Below, in pieces: positions 8,378 to 17,087 of a stretch of DNA of 64,000 nt. Source of the stretch: AP-15 sp963781215 (GTDB lineage: Bacteria > Pseudomonadota > Alphaproteobacteria > ATCC43930 > CGMCC-115725); the NCBI GenBank assembly GCA_963781215.1, contig CAWAFE010000005.1, positions 144,394 to 208,393 on the forward strand, written 5' to 3'. The notes beneath the pieces were generated by a model. That model saw only the letters and a program-made list of their open reading frames with translations. It searched no databases and was not told where the DNA came from. The translations under genes and the position numbers were made by a program. Position 1 is the stretch's first letter. Each line of letters opens with the position of its first letter.

Positions 8378-9163
8378 TCAGCCCCCGATGCCGTATCGCC
8401 CGGCCCAGCCGAGGCCGGCCCTGGTCTCGCCCCTCGGCCGGTATTCGCAGCCGATCCAGCCCGAATAGCCGATCTCGTCGAGGAGGTCGAACAGGAAGGG
8501 GTAGTTGATCTCGCCGATATCGGGCTCGTGCCGGCCGGGGTTGCCGGCGATCTGGATATGCGGGTAGTGGCCCGCAAGCGTGCGGATGCGGTGGGCAAGG
8601 TCGCCCTCCATGATCTGCACATGATAGAGGTCGAGCTGCAATTTGAGGTTCGGTCGCCCGACCTTGTCGATGACCGCCATCGCCTGGGTCGTGGTGTTGA
8701 GAAAGTAACCCGGAATGTCGCGGGTGTTGATCGGCTCGATAATGACGTTGATGCCCTCGGGTGCGAGCCGGTCGGCGGCGAAGCGGAGATTGTCGACATA
8801 GGCGCGCTCGGCGGCGGCGCGGTCCTGGCCCGGCGGGCACAGCCCGGCCATCGCATGCAGCAGCCGGCAATTGGTCGCCTTGGCGTAGGCGAGCGCCTGC
8901 TCGATCCCCCGGCGGAACTCCGGCTCGCGCCCCGGCAACGCCGCCGTCCCGCGCTCGCCCGCCGCCCAATCTCCGGGTGGCGTGTTGAACAGTGCCTGCC
9001 TGAGCCCGTGCCGCTCGAGCTGCGCCGCGACTGTTTCGGGAGGATGGTCGTAGGCGCCGAGATATTCGACCGCCTTGAAGCCGCATGAAGCGGCCGCGGC
9101 GAAGCGGTCGAGAAAGCCGACCTCCTGGAAAATGAAGCTCAGATTTGCGGCGAATTTCGGCAC
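8378..9163 (-). CDS. otnI: 2-oxo-tetronate isomerase
   Basis: Xylose-isomerase-like TIM barrel of the hydroxypyruvate isomerase (Hyi/OtnI) family, 261 residues. It would convert 2-oxo- to 3-oxo-tetronate. Diagnostic stretches are MPKFAANLSF at the N-terminus, IIEPINTRDIPGYFL in the middle, and QLDLYHVQIMEG with IQIAGNPGRHEPD later, which carry metal-binding acidic and His residues. I prefer the GTG at 9163, because AAGGAG (9177-9172) overlaps the upstream GTG at 9172 but sits 8 nt from this one. It is transcribed divergently from otnK. Its upstream region is partly duplicated 1 kb away. Confidence 0.88.
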   Translation of the reverse strand: MPKFAANLSFIFQEVGFLDRFAAAASCGFKAVEYLGAYDHPPETVAAQLERHGLRQALFNTPPGDWAAGERGTAALPGREPEFRRGIEQALAYAKATNCRLLHAMAGLCPPGQDRAAAERAYVDNLRFAADRLAPEGINVIIEPINTRDIPGYFLNTTTQAMAVIDKVGRPNLKLQLDLYHVQIMEGDLAHRIRTLAGHYPHIQIAGNPGRHEPDIGEINYPFLFDLLDEIGYSGWIGCEYRPRGETRAGLGWAGRYGIGG

Positions 9164-9166
9164 GGG

Positions 9167-9302
9167 ACTCACTCCTTGTTCGTTTGCAGGCGGCGCGGCG
9201 GACCGCTACTCTTTCCTGCCGGGTCGTCCAACGCAAGCGGCAGGAGGGTCCGATGCCAGTGCTGCTGGGGCGAGCGCCGACGATTTCGCCGGCGCCGCCG
9301 AA
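9167..9302. repeat. Copy A of the duplicated otnI-otnK intergenic segment
   Basis: This 136-bp segment is a diverged direct copy of 10171-10304. Both copies share ACTCACTCCTTG, a GCGGCGGA block and CTGCTGGG-type coding sequence in the same order. Copy A retains the otnI start region on one side and ends in a mutated otnK 5' end, with ATG at 9253 and a GGAGGG binding site but lost reading frame after six codons. The period is 1004 bp. Confidence 0.8.
9253..9302 (+). pseudogene. Remnant of the otnK 5' end
   Basis: The first six codons read MPVLLG, as in intact otnK at 10254. Nucleotide similarity continues to about 9302 (GCCGACGATTTCGCCGGCG against GCCGACGACTTCACCGGCG), but small deletions shift the frame. 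The remainder of the gene is absent; the 3' end of the cyclase-like gene follows at once. Confidence 0.7.
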
Positions 9303-9314
9303 CGTCAGTAAGCG

Positions 9315-10025
9315 CTACGAGCCGGGCCTTTGCTCTTGCAGGACGGGCGCGCCGCAGCCTTTCGGACTCAGCACCTGCCAGGCCATGAGCGGCTCGGTGC
9401 GACCTTTGAGCGGGATGGCGCCGAGATTGCGGTACTCGAACAAATCACCGACCAGGCGCTGCGTGTCACCGGCAATCACCACTCCACCCCGGTCGGCCAT
9501 AGATTGCAGCCTGGCGGCGATGTGCACCGCCTCGCCGACAACCGATCGCGCCTGTGCCGCGTGTTCGCCGAACAGACCGCCGACAGCCACCTTCCCGGTG
9601 GCGATCCCAATCCGCGCTTGGAGCTTGAAGGACTTGACGTTGCGACGATCGACAGCATCGATCAGGCTGAGCCCTGCCCGAACCGCGCGCTCGGCATCGG
9701 CTTCAGGCGTCCGCGGGAAACTGGAGTAGATCAGCACAGCGTCGAGCATGCTTTGTACTACGAGCTCTTCGAAGCGTTCGACGACGTCGGCGATGGCACG
9801 ATGATAGGCGTCGGCGATATCGCGCAGATCTGCGGGATCGAGCCCAGCGGTGGGCGCAGCAGGGGTCACCAGACCGCAAAATATCACCGAAAGCCGCCTG
9901 AACTCGGCGCTGGCCTGCAGCGGCACATCGCGCCTCGCCGCTGTTGGTTTGGCGACGGTGCCGAGTGACCCTGGACCATACACGAACAAGCCCACGAGCT
10001 TCCGCAACCAATCCGCGATATCCAT
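9315..10025 (-). CDS. Degenerate class III adenylate/guanylate cyclase homologue
   Basis: The protein of 236 residues resembles the SAM-domain-linked adenylate cyclases of rhizobia-like bacteria. The N-terminus MDIADWLRKL matches the beginning of that SAM domain, but the rest of the domain is missing. The catalytic domain starts near residue 43 (RRLSVIFC). The first metal-binding Asp of the FCDLVGST motif is Gly51. The second, D95, remains within MLDAV. The usual transition-state Asn is His168, although R172 is kept. Loss of one metal ligand predicts no cyclase activity. It sits between two copies of the otnI-otnK intergenic sequence, so it entered or was duplicated with that rearrangement. 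The start is set by the conserved SAM beginning. Confidence 0.7.
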   Translation of the reverse strand: MDIADWLRKLVGLFVYGPGSLGTVAKPTAARRDVPLQASAEFRRLSVIFCGLVTPAAPTAGLDPADLRDIADAYHRAIADVVERFEELVVQSMLDAVLIYSSFPRTPEADAERAVRAGLSLIDAVDRRNVKSFKLQARIGIATGKVAVGGLFGEHAAQARSVVGEAVHIAARLQSMADRGGVVIAGDTQRLVGDLFEYRNLGAIPLKGRTEPLMAWQVLSPKGCGAPVLQEQRPGS

Positions 10026-10170
10026 CGCCGACACACAGGCCAGTCGGAAAGGCGACCATTGCGTCCCATGCTTTCGCCGGGATGTCCATGATCGATCGGG
10101 TCGCCGAGAGGAGATAGCGCGCCCCTTCCGCCTGAATCGCGATCCGCCTGCGGCCTGCACTCCGGCCGGA

Positions 10171-10304
10171 ACTCACTCCTTGCTCGTTTGCGGGCGGGGC
10201 GGCGGACAGCTAGTCTGTCCCCCGCGCGCGAGTGATGGCAAGGGAGGCCGCGGGTGCCCGTGTTGCTGGGAGCGATCGCCGACGACTTCACCGGCGCCAC
10301 CGAT
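10171..10304. repeat. Copy B of the duplicated otnI-otnK intergenic segment
   Basis: Partner of 9167-9302. It contains AAGGAGTGAGT on the minus strand, the former otnI binding site, but the adjoining sequence no longer encodes otnI. On the plus strand it supplies the working GGGAGG binding site and GTG start of otnK. Confidence 0.8.
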
Positions 10305-11534
10305 CTGTGCAACACCTTGGTGCGCCGCGGCATGCGTACGGTGCAGCTGATCGGCGTGCCGGGAGTGTCGACCTCGGTGCCCGATGCCGAGGCGGTCGTT
10401 GTCGCGTTGAAGAGCCGCACGATCCCGGCCGCCGACGCGATCGACGAGAGCCTGCGTGCTCTCTCCTGGCTGCGCGATGCTGGGGCGCGGCAGGTCTTGT
10501 TCAAATACTGCTCGACCTTCGATTCGACCGACGCCGGCAATATCGGCCCGGTCGCCGAGGCGATGATGGATGCGCTTGGCGCCGATTTCACGCTGTTCTG
10601 CCCGGCTTTCCCGGAGGCGGGGCGGACGATCTACCGCGGCTATCTGTTCGTCGGCGACGTGCTGCTGTCGGAATCGGGAATGCGCGACCACCCGCTGACG
10701 CCGATGCGCGACCCGAGCCTGGTGCGGGTGCTGCAGCGGCAGAGCCGCGGCAAGGTCGGGCTGGTGCCGGTCGCGACGGTCGCCCGCGGCGCCCCGGCGA
10801 TCCGCGACGCCTTCGCCGAATTGCGGGAGCAGGGTTGTCGCCACGCGATCGTCGATGCGATCGAGGACCGGCATCTCGAGATGATCGGCGAGGCCGCGGC
10901 CGACTTCCCGCTGATCACCGGCGGCTCCGGCATTGCGCTCGGCCTGCCCGAGAATTTCCGCCGCCGGGGTTTGCTCGGCGATGGCCCGGCCGACGCCCTT
11001 CCGGCCGTATCCGGCGCTGCCGTAGTCCTGTCGGGATCCTGCTCGACTGCGACCCTGGCGCAAGTGGCCTACATGCGCGAGCGCGCGCCGATGTTCACGG
11101 TCGACCCCATCGCCATCGCCGAAGGCCGCGATGTGGCGGCGGCAGCCCTCGACTGGGCCAGACCGCTCATCGGCGCCGAGCCAATCCTGATCTCGGCGAC
11201 GGCACCGCCCGAAGAGGTTGCCGACGTGCAGCGCCGGCTCGGCCGCGATAAGGCCGGCGCACTTCTCGAGGAGACGCTGGCGGCGATCGCCCGCGGTCTT
11301 GCCGCGGCGGGCGCCCGGCGCTTCGTCGTCGCCGGCGGCGAGACTGCGGGCGCCGTTGTTCAGGCGCTCGGCGTCACTGGCTTGCGCATCGGCCCGCAGA
11401 TCGACCCCGGCGTGCCGTGGACCGCGAGCCTCGACGAGCCGGCTTTGGCCCTCGCGCTAAAATCCGGCAATTTCGGCGCGCCCGACTTTTTCCTTCGCGC
11501 CTTCGCTGTCCTTTCCGAAGGAGACCCGAAATGA
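10254..11534 (+). CDS. otnK: 3-oxo-tetronate kinase
   Basis: Four-carbon acid-sugar kinase (DUF1537 family), 426 residues, full length. It would phosphorylate 3-oxo-tetronate to the 4-phosphate. The N-terminal signature LGAIADDFTGATDL (about 4-17) and CPAFPEAGRTIYRGYLFV near 118 belong to the sugar-acid-binding domain. The C-terminal nucleotide-binding domain has FVVAGGETAGAVVQALG near 360. The GTG start is preceded by GGGAGG. Its stop overlaps the otnC ATG by four bases, indicating translational coupling. Confidence 0.92.
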   Translation: MPVLLGAIADDFTGATDLCNTLVRRGMRTVQLIGVPGVSTSVPDAEAVVVALKSRTIPAADAIDESLRALSWLRDAGARQVLFKYCSTFDSTDAGNIGPVAEAMMDALGADFTLFCPAFPEAGRTIYRGYLFVGDVLLSESGMRDHPLTPMRDPSLVRVLQRQSRGKVGLVPVATVARGAPAIRDAFAELREQGCRHAIVDAIEDRHLEMIGEAAADFPLITGGSGIALGLPENFRRRGLLGDGPADALPAVSGAAVVLSGSCSTATLAQVAYMRERAPMFTVDPIAIAEGRDVAAAALDWARPLIGAEPILISATAPPEEVADVQRRLGRDKAGALLEETLAAIARGLAAAGARRFVVAGGETAGAVVQALGVTGLRIGPQIDPGVPWTASLDEPALALALKSGNFGAPDFFLRAFAVLSEGDPK

Positions 11535-12148
11535 GCGATGCCAGGGAGCGCGAGGCGATCTGCGCCGTCGGCGCCTCGATCTTCAACCGCGGCCTGACCG
11601 CCGGCTCCTCCGGCAACATCAGCCTGAAGAGCGGCGAAGGCTGGCTGATGACCCCGACCAACGCCTCGCTCGGCCGCCTCGACCCGGCGCGGCTGTCGAA
11701 GCTCGACCATGACGGGCGGCTCGTTTCCGGCGACCCGCCGACCAAGGAGAGCTTTTTGCACCGGGTCATGTACGCGGAGCGCGCCGGCGCCGGCGCGGTC
11801 GTGCACCTGCATTCGACGCATTCGGTCGCGGTCTCCTGCCTCGCTGAGATCGACCCGGCCGACGTTTTGCCGCCGATCACCGCCTATTACGTGATGCGGG
11901 TCGGCACGCTGCCGCTCGTCCCTTATTTCCGCCCCGGCGATTTGACCCTCGCCGAGGCGGTGCGCGGCTTTGCCGGCCGGCACCACGCCGTGCTGCTCGC
12001 CAATCACGGACCGGTGGTCGCGGGCTCCGACCTCGACGCCGCGGTCAACGCGATCGAGGAATTGGAGGAGACCGCCAAGCTCTATCTGCTGCTGCGCGGC
12101 GCCAAGACCCGTTTCCTGACGCCGGCGCAGGTGCGGGAGCTGCGTTGA
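11531..12148 (+). CDS. otnC: 3-oxo-tetronate 4-phosphate decarboxylase
   Basis: Class II aldolase/adducin family protein of 205 residues. In this operon the reaction is decarboxylation of 3-oxo-tetronate 4-phosphate to dihydroxyacetone phosphate and CO2, feeding glycolysis. Visible active-site residues are E73 (TKESFLH), zinc-ligand histidines in HLHSTH (92-97) and NHGP near 160. The N-terminal substrate-phosphate loop appears as SSGNISLK. The ATG overlaps the otnK TGA (ATGA). Together with denD and otnI this completes a four-step route from D-erythronate. Confidence 0.92.
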   Translation: MSDAREREAICAVGASIFNRGLTAGSSGNISLKSGEGWLMTPTNASLGRLDPARLSKLDHDGRLVSGDPPTKESFLHRVMYAERAGAGAVVHLHSTHSVAVSCLAEIDPADVLPPITAYYVMRVGTLPLVPYFRPGDLTLAEAVRGFAGRHHAVLLANHGPVVAGSDLDAAVNAIEELEETAKLYLLLRGAKTRFLTPAQVRELR

Positions 12149-12325
12149 AGGCGGGATTACGGCCACGCCACGACAACGAGGTCGGCACGCAGCTGATCAT
12201 CGAGCCGCGCTTGAGATGCGGCCGACGGGTTCAGAACCGCCAGACGAACCCAACGGCCGGCCCGAAGTGATTGTCTTGGCGGTCGCGAGGCGGCAGAGTT
12301 GCGACAACAATCCGGGGAGAGACGC

Positions 12326-13573
12326 GTGACAGCAAAACGGAGCTTGGTTCCCCTGTGCCTCGCGGCGGTCCTGCTGGCGCTGGCGTCGGCGCGCGCCGCC
12401 GAGCCGATTACGATCGGCTTCAGCATGGAGCTGACCGGGCCCTTTGCGGTGGTCGGCAAGACCGGTCTGCTCGCCTTCAAGATCTGGGAAGAAGAGGTCA
12501 ATGCCAAGGGCGGCCTGCTCGGCCGGCCGGTCAAGCTCGTCTATTACGACGACCAGAGCAACCCGGCGCTGGTGCCGGCGATCTACACGAAGCTGATCGA
12601 TGTCGACAAGGTCGATCTCTTGGCGTCGAGCTACGGCACCAATCTCGTAGTGCCGGCGATGCCGGTCGCGATCTCGCACAACAAACTGTTCTTCGGGATG
12701 TTCGCGCTCGCCGCCAACGACAAGTTCCATTATCCGAAATACTTCTCGATGCTGCCTTTCGGTCCGGAGCCGGTCAAGACCTTTGCGCAAGGCTTTTTCG
12801 ACTTGGCGGCGGCGCAGAACCCGAAGCCGAAAACGGTCGCGATCGTCGCCGCCGATGCCGAATTTCAGCACAAGGCGGCGGAGAGCGCGCGCGAGCACGC
12901 CAAGGCAAAAGGGATCGACGTCGTCTACGACCGCGCCTATCCGCCGACCACGGTCGATTTCGCGCCGATCGTGCGCTCGGTAGGAGCGGCCCAGCCCGAT
13001 CTGGTCTATGTCGCCTCCTATCCGTCCGATACCGTCGGATTTCTCCGCTCGGTGAGCGAGATCGGCCTGAAGACCAACATGCTCGGCGGCGGCTTTGCCG
13101 GGCTGCAGGCGGCGGCGATCAAGACCCAGCTTGGCCCGGCGGCCAACGGCATCGTCAACATCGAGCTGTGGGAGCCGGTCGAGACGATGCTGTTTCCGGG
13201 GATCATGGACTTTATCAAGAAATACCAGGCGAAGGCGCCGGCCGAGGGGGTCGACCCGCTCGGCTATTTCCTGCCGCCCTTCGCCTACGCCAAATTGCAG
13301 ATCCTCGGGCAGGCGGTCGAAGGCGCCAAGAGCCTCGACGACGACAAGCTCGCCGAATACATGCATTCCCACCTGTTCCACACGATCGTCGGCGACATCG
13401 CCTTCGGCCCGGATGGGGAGTGGACCGAGGCACGGCCGATCTGGGCGCAGTATCGCGGCATAAAGGGGACCGACATCGAGCAGTTCCGCGAGCCAAAGAC
13501 GGTGACGATCCTGCTTCCCGACAAATACAAGACCGGCAGCCTGATCTACCCCTACGCCAAGGCGCGTGAATAG
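12326..13573 (+). CDS. LivK-type ABC transporter substrate-binding protein
   Basis: Periplasmic binding protein of the branched-chain amino acid/amide type (Peripla_BP_6), 415 residues. It has a clear Sec signal peptide ending near ARA-AEP. The domain begins ITIGFSMELTGPFAVVGK and continues with a typical GGLLGRPVKLVYYDDQSNP segment. The GTG at 12326 follows GGGGAGAG; an upstream reading lacks a binding site. No permease or ATPase genes of the Liv system are adjacent, so it either works with a distant transporter or is an orphan. It lies 178 bp after otnC in the same direction; a role in acid-sugar uptake is possible but unsupported. Confidence 0.85.
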   Translation: MTAKRSLVPLCLAAVLLALASARAAEPITIGFSMELTGPFAVVGKTGLLAFKIWEEEVNAKGGLLGRPVKLVYYDDQSNPALVPAIYTKLIDVDKVDLLASSYGTNLVVPAMPVAISHNKLFFGMFALAANDKFHYPKYFSMLPFGPEPVKTFAQGFFDLAAAQNPKPKTVAIVAADAEFQHKAAESAREHAKAKGIDVVYDRAYPPTTVDFAPIVRSVGAAQPDLVYVASYPSDTVGFLRSVSEIGLKTNMLGGGFAGLQAAAIKTQLGPAANGIVNIELWEPVETMLFPGIMDFIKKYQAKAPAEGVDPLGYFLPPFAYAKLQILGQAVEGAKSLDDDKLAEYMHSHLFHTIVGDIAFGPDGEWTEARPIWAQYRGIKGTDIEQFREPKTVTILLPDKYKTGSLIYPYAKARE

Positions 13574-13591
13574 CGCGTGGGGCATGCCGAG

Positions 13592-14368
13592 ATGAGGCTT
13601 GCCCCGCGCGTCGACTACGACGAGATCGCCCACCGGTATGATTCGCAGCCCTATCGCGAGCGGGCGCTCGACGCGGAGCTGTCGGGGTTCGTAGAGCAGC
13701 GCAATTACGGCGACGCGCCGGTGGTTCTGGACGTCGGCTGTGGCACCGGCAACCAGCTCATCGCGAACCGCGTCGCGGCGCCCGGAGGCTTGCTCGTCGG
13801 CGTCGATTGCTCGCACGGCATGCTGCGGCAGGCGCGGGTCAAGGCGCCTGACCTTGCCTGGGTGCACGGCGACGCCGCAGCGCTGCCGCTCGCGTCCCGA
13901 TGTACCGCCTATGTCGGCTGTCAATTCGCCTTCCACCATTTCGCCGACAAGGCGGGGGCGCTCCGCGAGGTGTTGCGGGTCCTGCGTCCGGGCGGTCGCT
14001 TCGTTCTGCGCAATTTGTGCCCGCAGCGGTCCGGCGACTGGCTCTATTACGCGTATTTCCCACAAGCAAGGGTCATCGACCTCGAAGATTTCTGGCCGCC
14101 CGAGGCGGTGGTAGCGGTCATGGAGGGCATCGGCTTCGTCGCTGTGACGGCGGCGTACGAAGACCTCCATTTCGAGCAGAACCTGAAGGATTGGCTTGCC
14201 GTCGTGCGCCGTCGCGACAGCTGTTCCCAATTGCAGGCAATTTCCGATGCGGCCTACGAGGCGGGGCTAAACCGCCTCGAACGCGAGGTCGCGGATCGGC
14301 CGGACCCACCGCGGCGCGCCGATCATCTCTCGTTGGTGACGATACGCGGCTCGGCGCACGCCGGATGA
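13592..14368 (+). CDS. Class I SAM-dependent methyltransferase
   Basis: Methyltransferase-fold protein of 258 residues. SAM-binding motif I is VLDVGCGTGNQ near 45-55, followed by an acidic loop end (GVDCS) and the post-II segment LRPGGRF typical of the Methyltransf_11 group. The substrate is unknown. I use the ATG at 13592; a GTG five codons upstream at 13577 is possible and neither has a clear ribosome binding site. It begins 18 bp after the binding-protein gene and may be co-transcribed with it. It converges on the SDR gene. Confidence 0.8.
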   Translation: MRLAPRVDYDEIAHRYDSQPYRERALDAELSGFVEQRNYGDAPVVLDVGCGTGNQLIANRVAAPGGLLVGVDCSHGMLRQARVKAPDLAWVHGDAAALPLASRCTAYVGCQFAFHHFADKAGALREVLRVLRPGGRFVLRNLCPQRSGDWLYYAYFPQARVIDLEDFWPPEAVVAVMEGIGFVAVTAAYEDLHFEQNLKDWLAVVRRRDSCSQLQAISDAAYEAGLNRLEREVADRPDPPRRADHLSLVTIRGSAHAG

Positions 14369-14395
14369 CCGGACAGGCCAAGGCTCGCGCCGCTG

Positions 14396-15190
14396 TTACG
14401 TCATATTGGCGAAATATTGCTCGTAGGGGATGTCGTTGCTGATCAGGACGCCGCCATCGACATCGAGGGCGATGCCGGTGCACATCCGCGATGCGTTCCC
14501 GGCCAGGAACAGCACCGCGTCGGCGATGTCCTCGGGCTCGACCATGCGGCCGAGTGGGATCTTCTTCGCCCGCGCCGCGCGGGCTTCGGCCGACGGCATT
14601 CGGCCGCTGAAGGCGGTTGCGGTCGGGCCGGGGCAGACGGCATTGACCCGGATATGGTCGGGCGCCAACTCGTAGGCGGCATGGCGGGTGAAGCCGAGGA
14701 GCCCCGCCTTGGAGGCGCTGTAATGGGCGCCGCCGCCGAACGAGATGCGTCGGCCGGCGACCGAAGCGATGTTGACGACCGCGCCGCCGCCGCGCGCCCG
14801 CATATGGGGCAAGACCGCCTGAACGCCGTTGAACGGGCCGCGCAGATTGACCGCCAGCACGCGCTCCCAGGCCTCGGCCGGCATTCGCGCGATCGTGTGC
14901 CGGGTGATCGTCCCGGCGCAATTCACCAGCACGTCGATGCCGCCCTCCCGTTCGGCGATGGCCGCCGCCAACCGGGCGAAGGCGGCGCCGTCGGCCACGT
15001 CCAGGGCATGCGCGCCGGCCTTGCCGCCATGTCCGACGATCTCCGCCGCCACGGCCTCGGCCGCCGCGTGGTCGCGGTCGAGCAAAGCGACAGTGGCGCC
15101 TGCGCGGGCCAGCGCCTGGCTCGCCGCGGCGCCGATTCCGTTGCCGCCGCCGGTGACGAGGGCCACTTTTCCGATAAATTCGTCGGGCAT
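14396..15190 (-). CDS. SDR-family NAD(P)-dependent oxidoreductase
   Basis: Classical short-chain dehydrogenase of 264 residues. It shows the cofactor motif TGGGNGIG near 13-20, the structural NCAG near 89, a catalytic Ser in the NIASVAG strand and the YSASK Tyr/Lys pair. It closes with VNAVCPGPTATAF and the DVDGGVL C-terminal strand. The ATG at 15190 is chosen because AGGAGGAAAAAT precedes it. It resembles 3-oxoacyl-ACP reductase-like and polyol dehydrogenase enzymes; the substrate cannot be inferred. Confidence 0.88.
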   Translation of the reverse strand: MPDEFIGKVALVTGGGNGIGAAASQALARAGATVALLDRDHAAAEAVAAEIVGHGGKAGAHALDVADGAAFARLAAAIAEREGGIDVLVNCAGTITRHTIARMPAEAWERVLAVNLRGPFNGVQAVLPHMRARGGGAVVNIASVAGRRISFGGGAHYSASKAGLLGFTRHAAYELAPDHIRVNAVCPGPTATAFSGRMPSAEARAARAKKIPLGRMVEPEDIADAVLFLAGNASRMCTGIALDVDGGVLISNDIPYEQYFANMT

Positions 15191-15271
15191 ATTTTTCCTC
15201 CTGAAGCTGGTCCTGCAGTCTGGGCCGGAAGTTCTCGGCAGTGTCAACCGCTTCGACAAGACCCCTTACCG

Positions 15272-16110
15272 ATGCTCCTGTCGATCCGTGTCCGGGCGGC
15301 GCTGGTCATCCTGGCGCTGGTATGGCCATATCCGACCGCGGCGGCGCCGAGCGCCGGCTAGCTGTGGCCGCAATGGCAGGCGCATGACGACGCGTCGACG
15401 GCGCGCATCGACCACGGCGTCTGGAACCGGTTTCTCGGCGCCTATGTCCGCCTCGGCGCGGACGGCATCGCCCGTATCCCCTATGCCCGCGTGACCACCG
15501 CCGACCGCGAGGCGCTCGGCCGCGACCTGGCGCGTCTCGCCCGAACACCGATCAGCACCTACAGCCGGGCCGAGCAATTCGCCTTCTGGGTCGACCTCTA
15601 CAACGAGCTGACGGTCGAGCTCGTCCTCGACCATTACCCGGTCGCCAGCATCCGGGACATCGCGATCTCGCCCGGCCTCTTCTCGTCGGGGCCGTGGGGG
15701 AAGAAGCTGATCGCGATCGAGGGCGAGGGGCTGAGCCTCGACGATATCGAGCACCGCATCCTGCGGCCGATCTGGCGCGACCCGCGCATCCATTACGCGG
15801 TCAATTGCGCAGCACTCGGCTGCCCGAACCTGCAGCCCGAAGCGTTCACCGCCGCCAATACGGTGGCACTCCTCGACAAGGCGCGCGCGATTACGTCAAC
15901 CACCCGCGCGGCGTCTCGGTCGCCGGGGGTCGGCTCGCCGTCTCCTCGATCTATGTCTGGTACGAGGCCGATTTCGGCGGCACCGACCGCGGCGTCATCG
16001 AGCACCTGCGGCGCTATGCCCGGCCGCCGTTGGCGGCGGCGCTCGCCGGCATCCACCATATCGCCGAGGACCGTTACGACTGGCGGCTCAACGATGTCGC
16101 AGGAGAATGA
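15272..16110 (+). pseudogene. DUF547 protein gene, broken by a stop and a frameshift
   Basis: A gene for an exported DUF547 protein can be read with two interruptions. The signal-peptide-like start MLLSIRVRAALVILAL runs into an in-frame TAG at 15359. The same frame then resumes with WPQWQAHD and the family core FWVDLYNEL, HYPVASIRDI and VNCAALGCPNL. Near 15890 a single missing base moves the frame; the C-terminal part DYVNHPRGV...VWYEADFGGT continues in the next frame to the stop at 16110. DUF547 proteins are of unknown function and usually about 270 residues, matching the repaired length. The 3' end overlaps the convergent ornithine-cyclodeaminase-like gene. Confidence 0.8.
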
Positions 16111-17003
16111 GCCTGGGCGAGGTCGTAGACGAGCCTGGCCGCGGCGATGTCTTCGATCGCGAGCCCGACCGATTTGAACACCGTCGTCACCCCTGCGGGC
16201 GCGGACTTGGCGCCGGCGAAGATTTCGCCGATCTCGGCATGGATCGCCGCACCCGAGAGGATCACGTCGCCCGATTCCTTCAGAACCGCCTCGCGGGAAT
16301 CGACGACGAGCATATTGGCCATCGCCACATCGTCGAGCTCGCGCCAATCGGGCCGCGGCGCGCCGACGGCGACGACATGGGCGCCGGGCTTCAACCAGGC
16401 GCCCTCGAGGATCGGCTTGCGCGCATTGGTGGCGGTGACGACCACATCGGCGTCACGCACCGCAGCCTCGGCCGGCATCGCCACGGCGCCGTGCCGCTCG
16501 GCAAAACGCTCGGCATGCGCGGGGGTGCGGCTCCAGATTCGGACCTCGTCGAACTTGCGGATCTGCGAGAGCGCCTCCAGATGGGCCTGCGCCTGGACGC
16601 CGCTGCCGAGCAGCGCCAGGGCCCGGCTCTGCGGCGAAGCGAGGCATTTTGCCGCCGCGGCCGAGACCGCCGCGGTGCGCATTTCGGTGATCAGCCGGCC
16701 GTCCATGACCGCCAAAGGCTCGCCGGTGTCGGGTTGGAACAGCAGGATCATCGCCATGTGGGTCGGCAGGCCGGTCCCCTCATTCCCGGGGTAGAAGCTG
16801 ACGAGCTTCGCCCCCATCGCGTTCTCGGCGACCGCCGGCATGACGCCGAGATAGCGCCTGCCTTCCTCAATCGTCAGCATGTTGCGCACCGGCTGGAGCA
16901 CCTTGCCGGCCGAGAAGGCCGCGAGCGCCTGCTCCATCGCAGCGATCAACGAGTCCCAGCGCAAAAGATGGCGGATGTCGTCTTCGTCCAGATGCATGAC
17001 CAT
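16074..17003 (-). CDS. Ornithine cyclodeaminase / mu-crystallin family protein
   Basis: NAD(P)-dependent enzyme of 309 residues. The N-terminal half carries the dimerisation/substrate region (GAKLVSFYPGN, DGRLITEMRTAAVSA). The Rossmann segment is LALLGSGVQAQAHLEAL near 125, followed by the ADVVVTATNA strand. The family includes ornithine cyclodeaminase, alanine dehydrogenase and ketimine reductases; the substrate is not resolved here. The start MVMH has a poor binding site and an alternative ATG two codons later is equally plausible. It is divergent from the small secreted protein at 17171, with a strong palindrome between them. Confidence 0.85.
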   Translation of the reverse strand: MVMHLDEDDIRHLLRWDSLIAAMEQALAAFSAGKVLQPVRNMLTIEEGRRYLGVMPAVAENAMGAKLVSFYPGNEGTGLPTHMAMILLFQPDTGEPLAVMDGRLITEMRTAAVSAAAAKCLASPQSRALALLGSGVQAQAHLEALSQIRKFDEVRIWSRTPAHAERFAERHGAVAMPAEAAVRDADVVVTATNARKPILEGAWLKPGAHVVAVGAPRPDWRELDDVAMANMLVVDSREAVLKESGDVILSGAAIHAEIGEIFAGAKSAPAGVTTVFKSVGLAIEDIAAARLVYDLAQAHSPATSLSRQS

Positions 17004-17087
17004 CGGCAGAGACCCCGATATTCCGCGGCGGCCCCGATTGACGGCCGCCCGGCCCCTGGGTGTCAAGGCGGCGGGCTCGGGGATTCC

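Noticed and set aside
12197..14230. A 677-codon open frame on the minus strand opposite the binding-protein and methyltransferase genes
   Set aside because: It lies antisense to two genes with clear domains, has Arg/Asp-rich composition typical of a GC-rich shadow and no recognisable motif.
14417..15361. A 314-codon plus-strand frame opposite the SDR gene
   Set aside because: Only its last 30 codons are meaningful, as the start of the DUF547 gene; the rest is antisense to a clear SDR.
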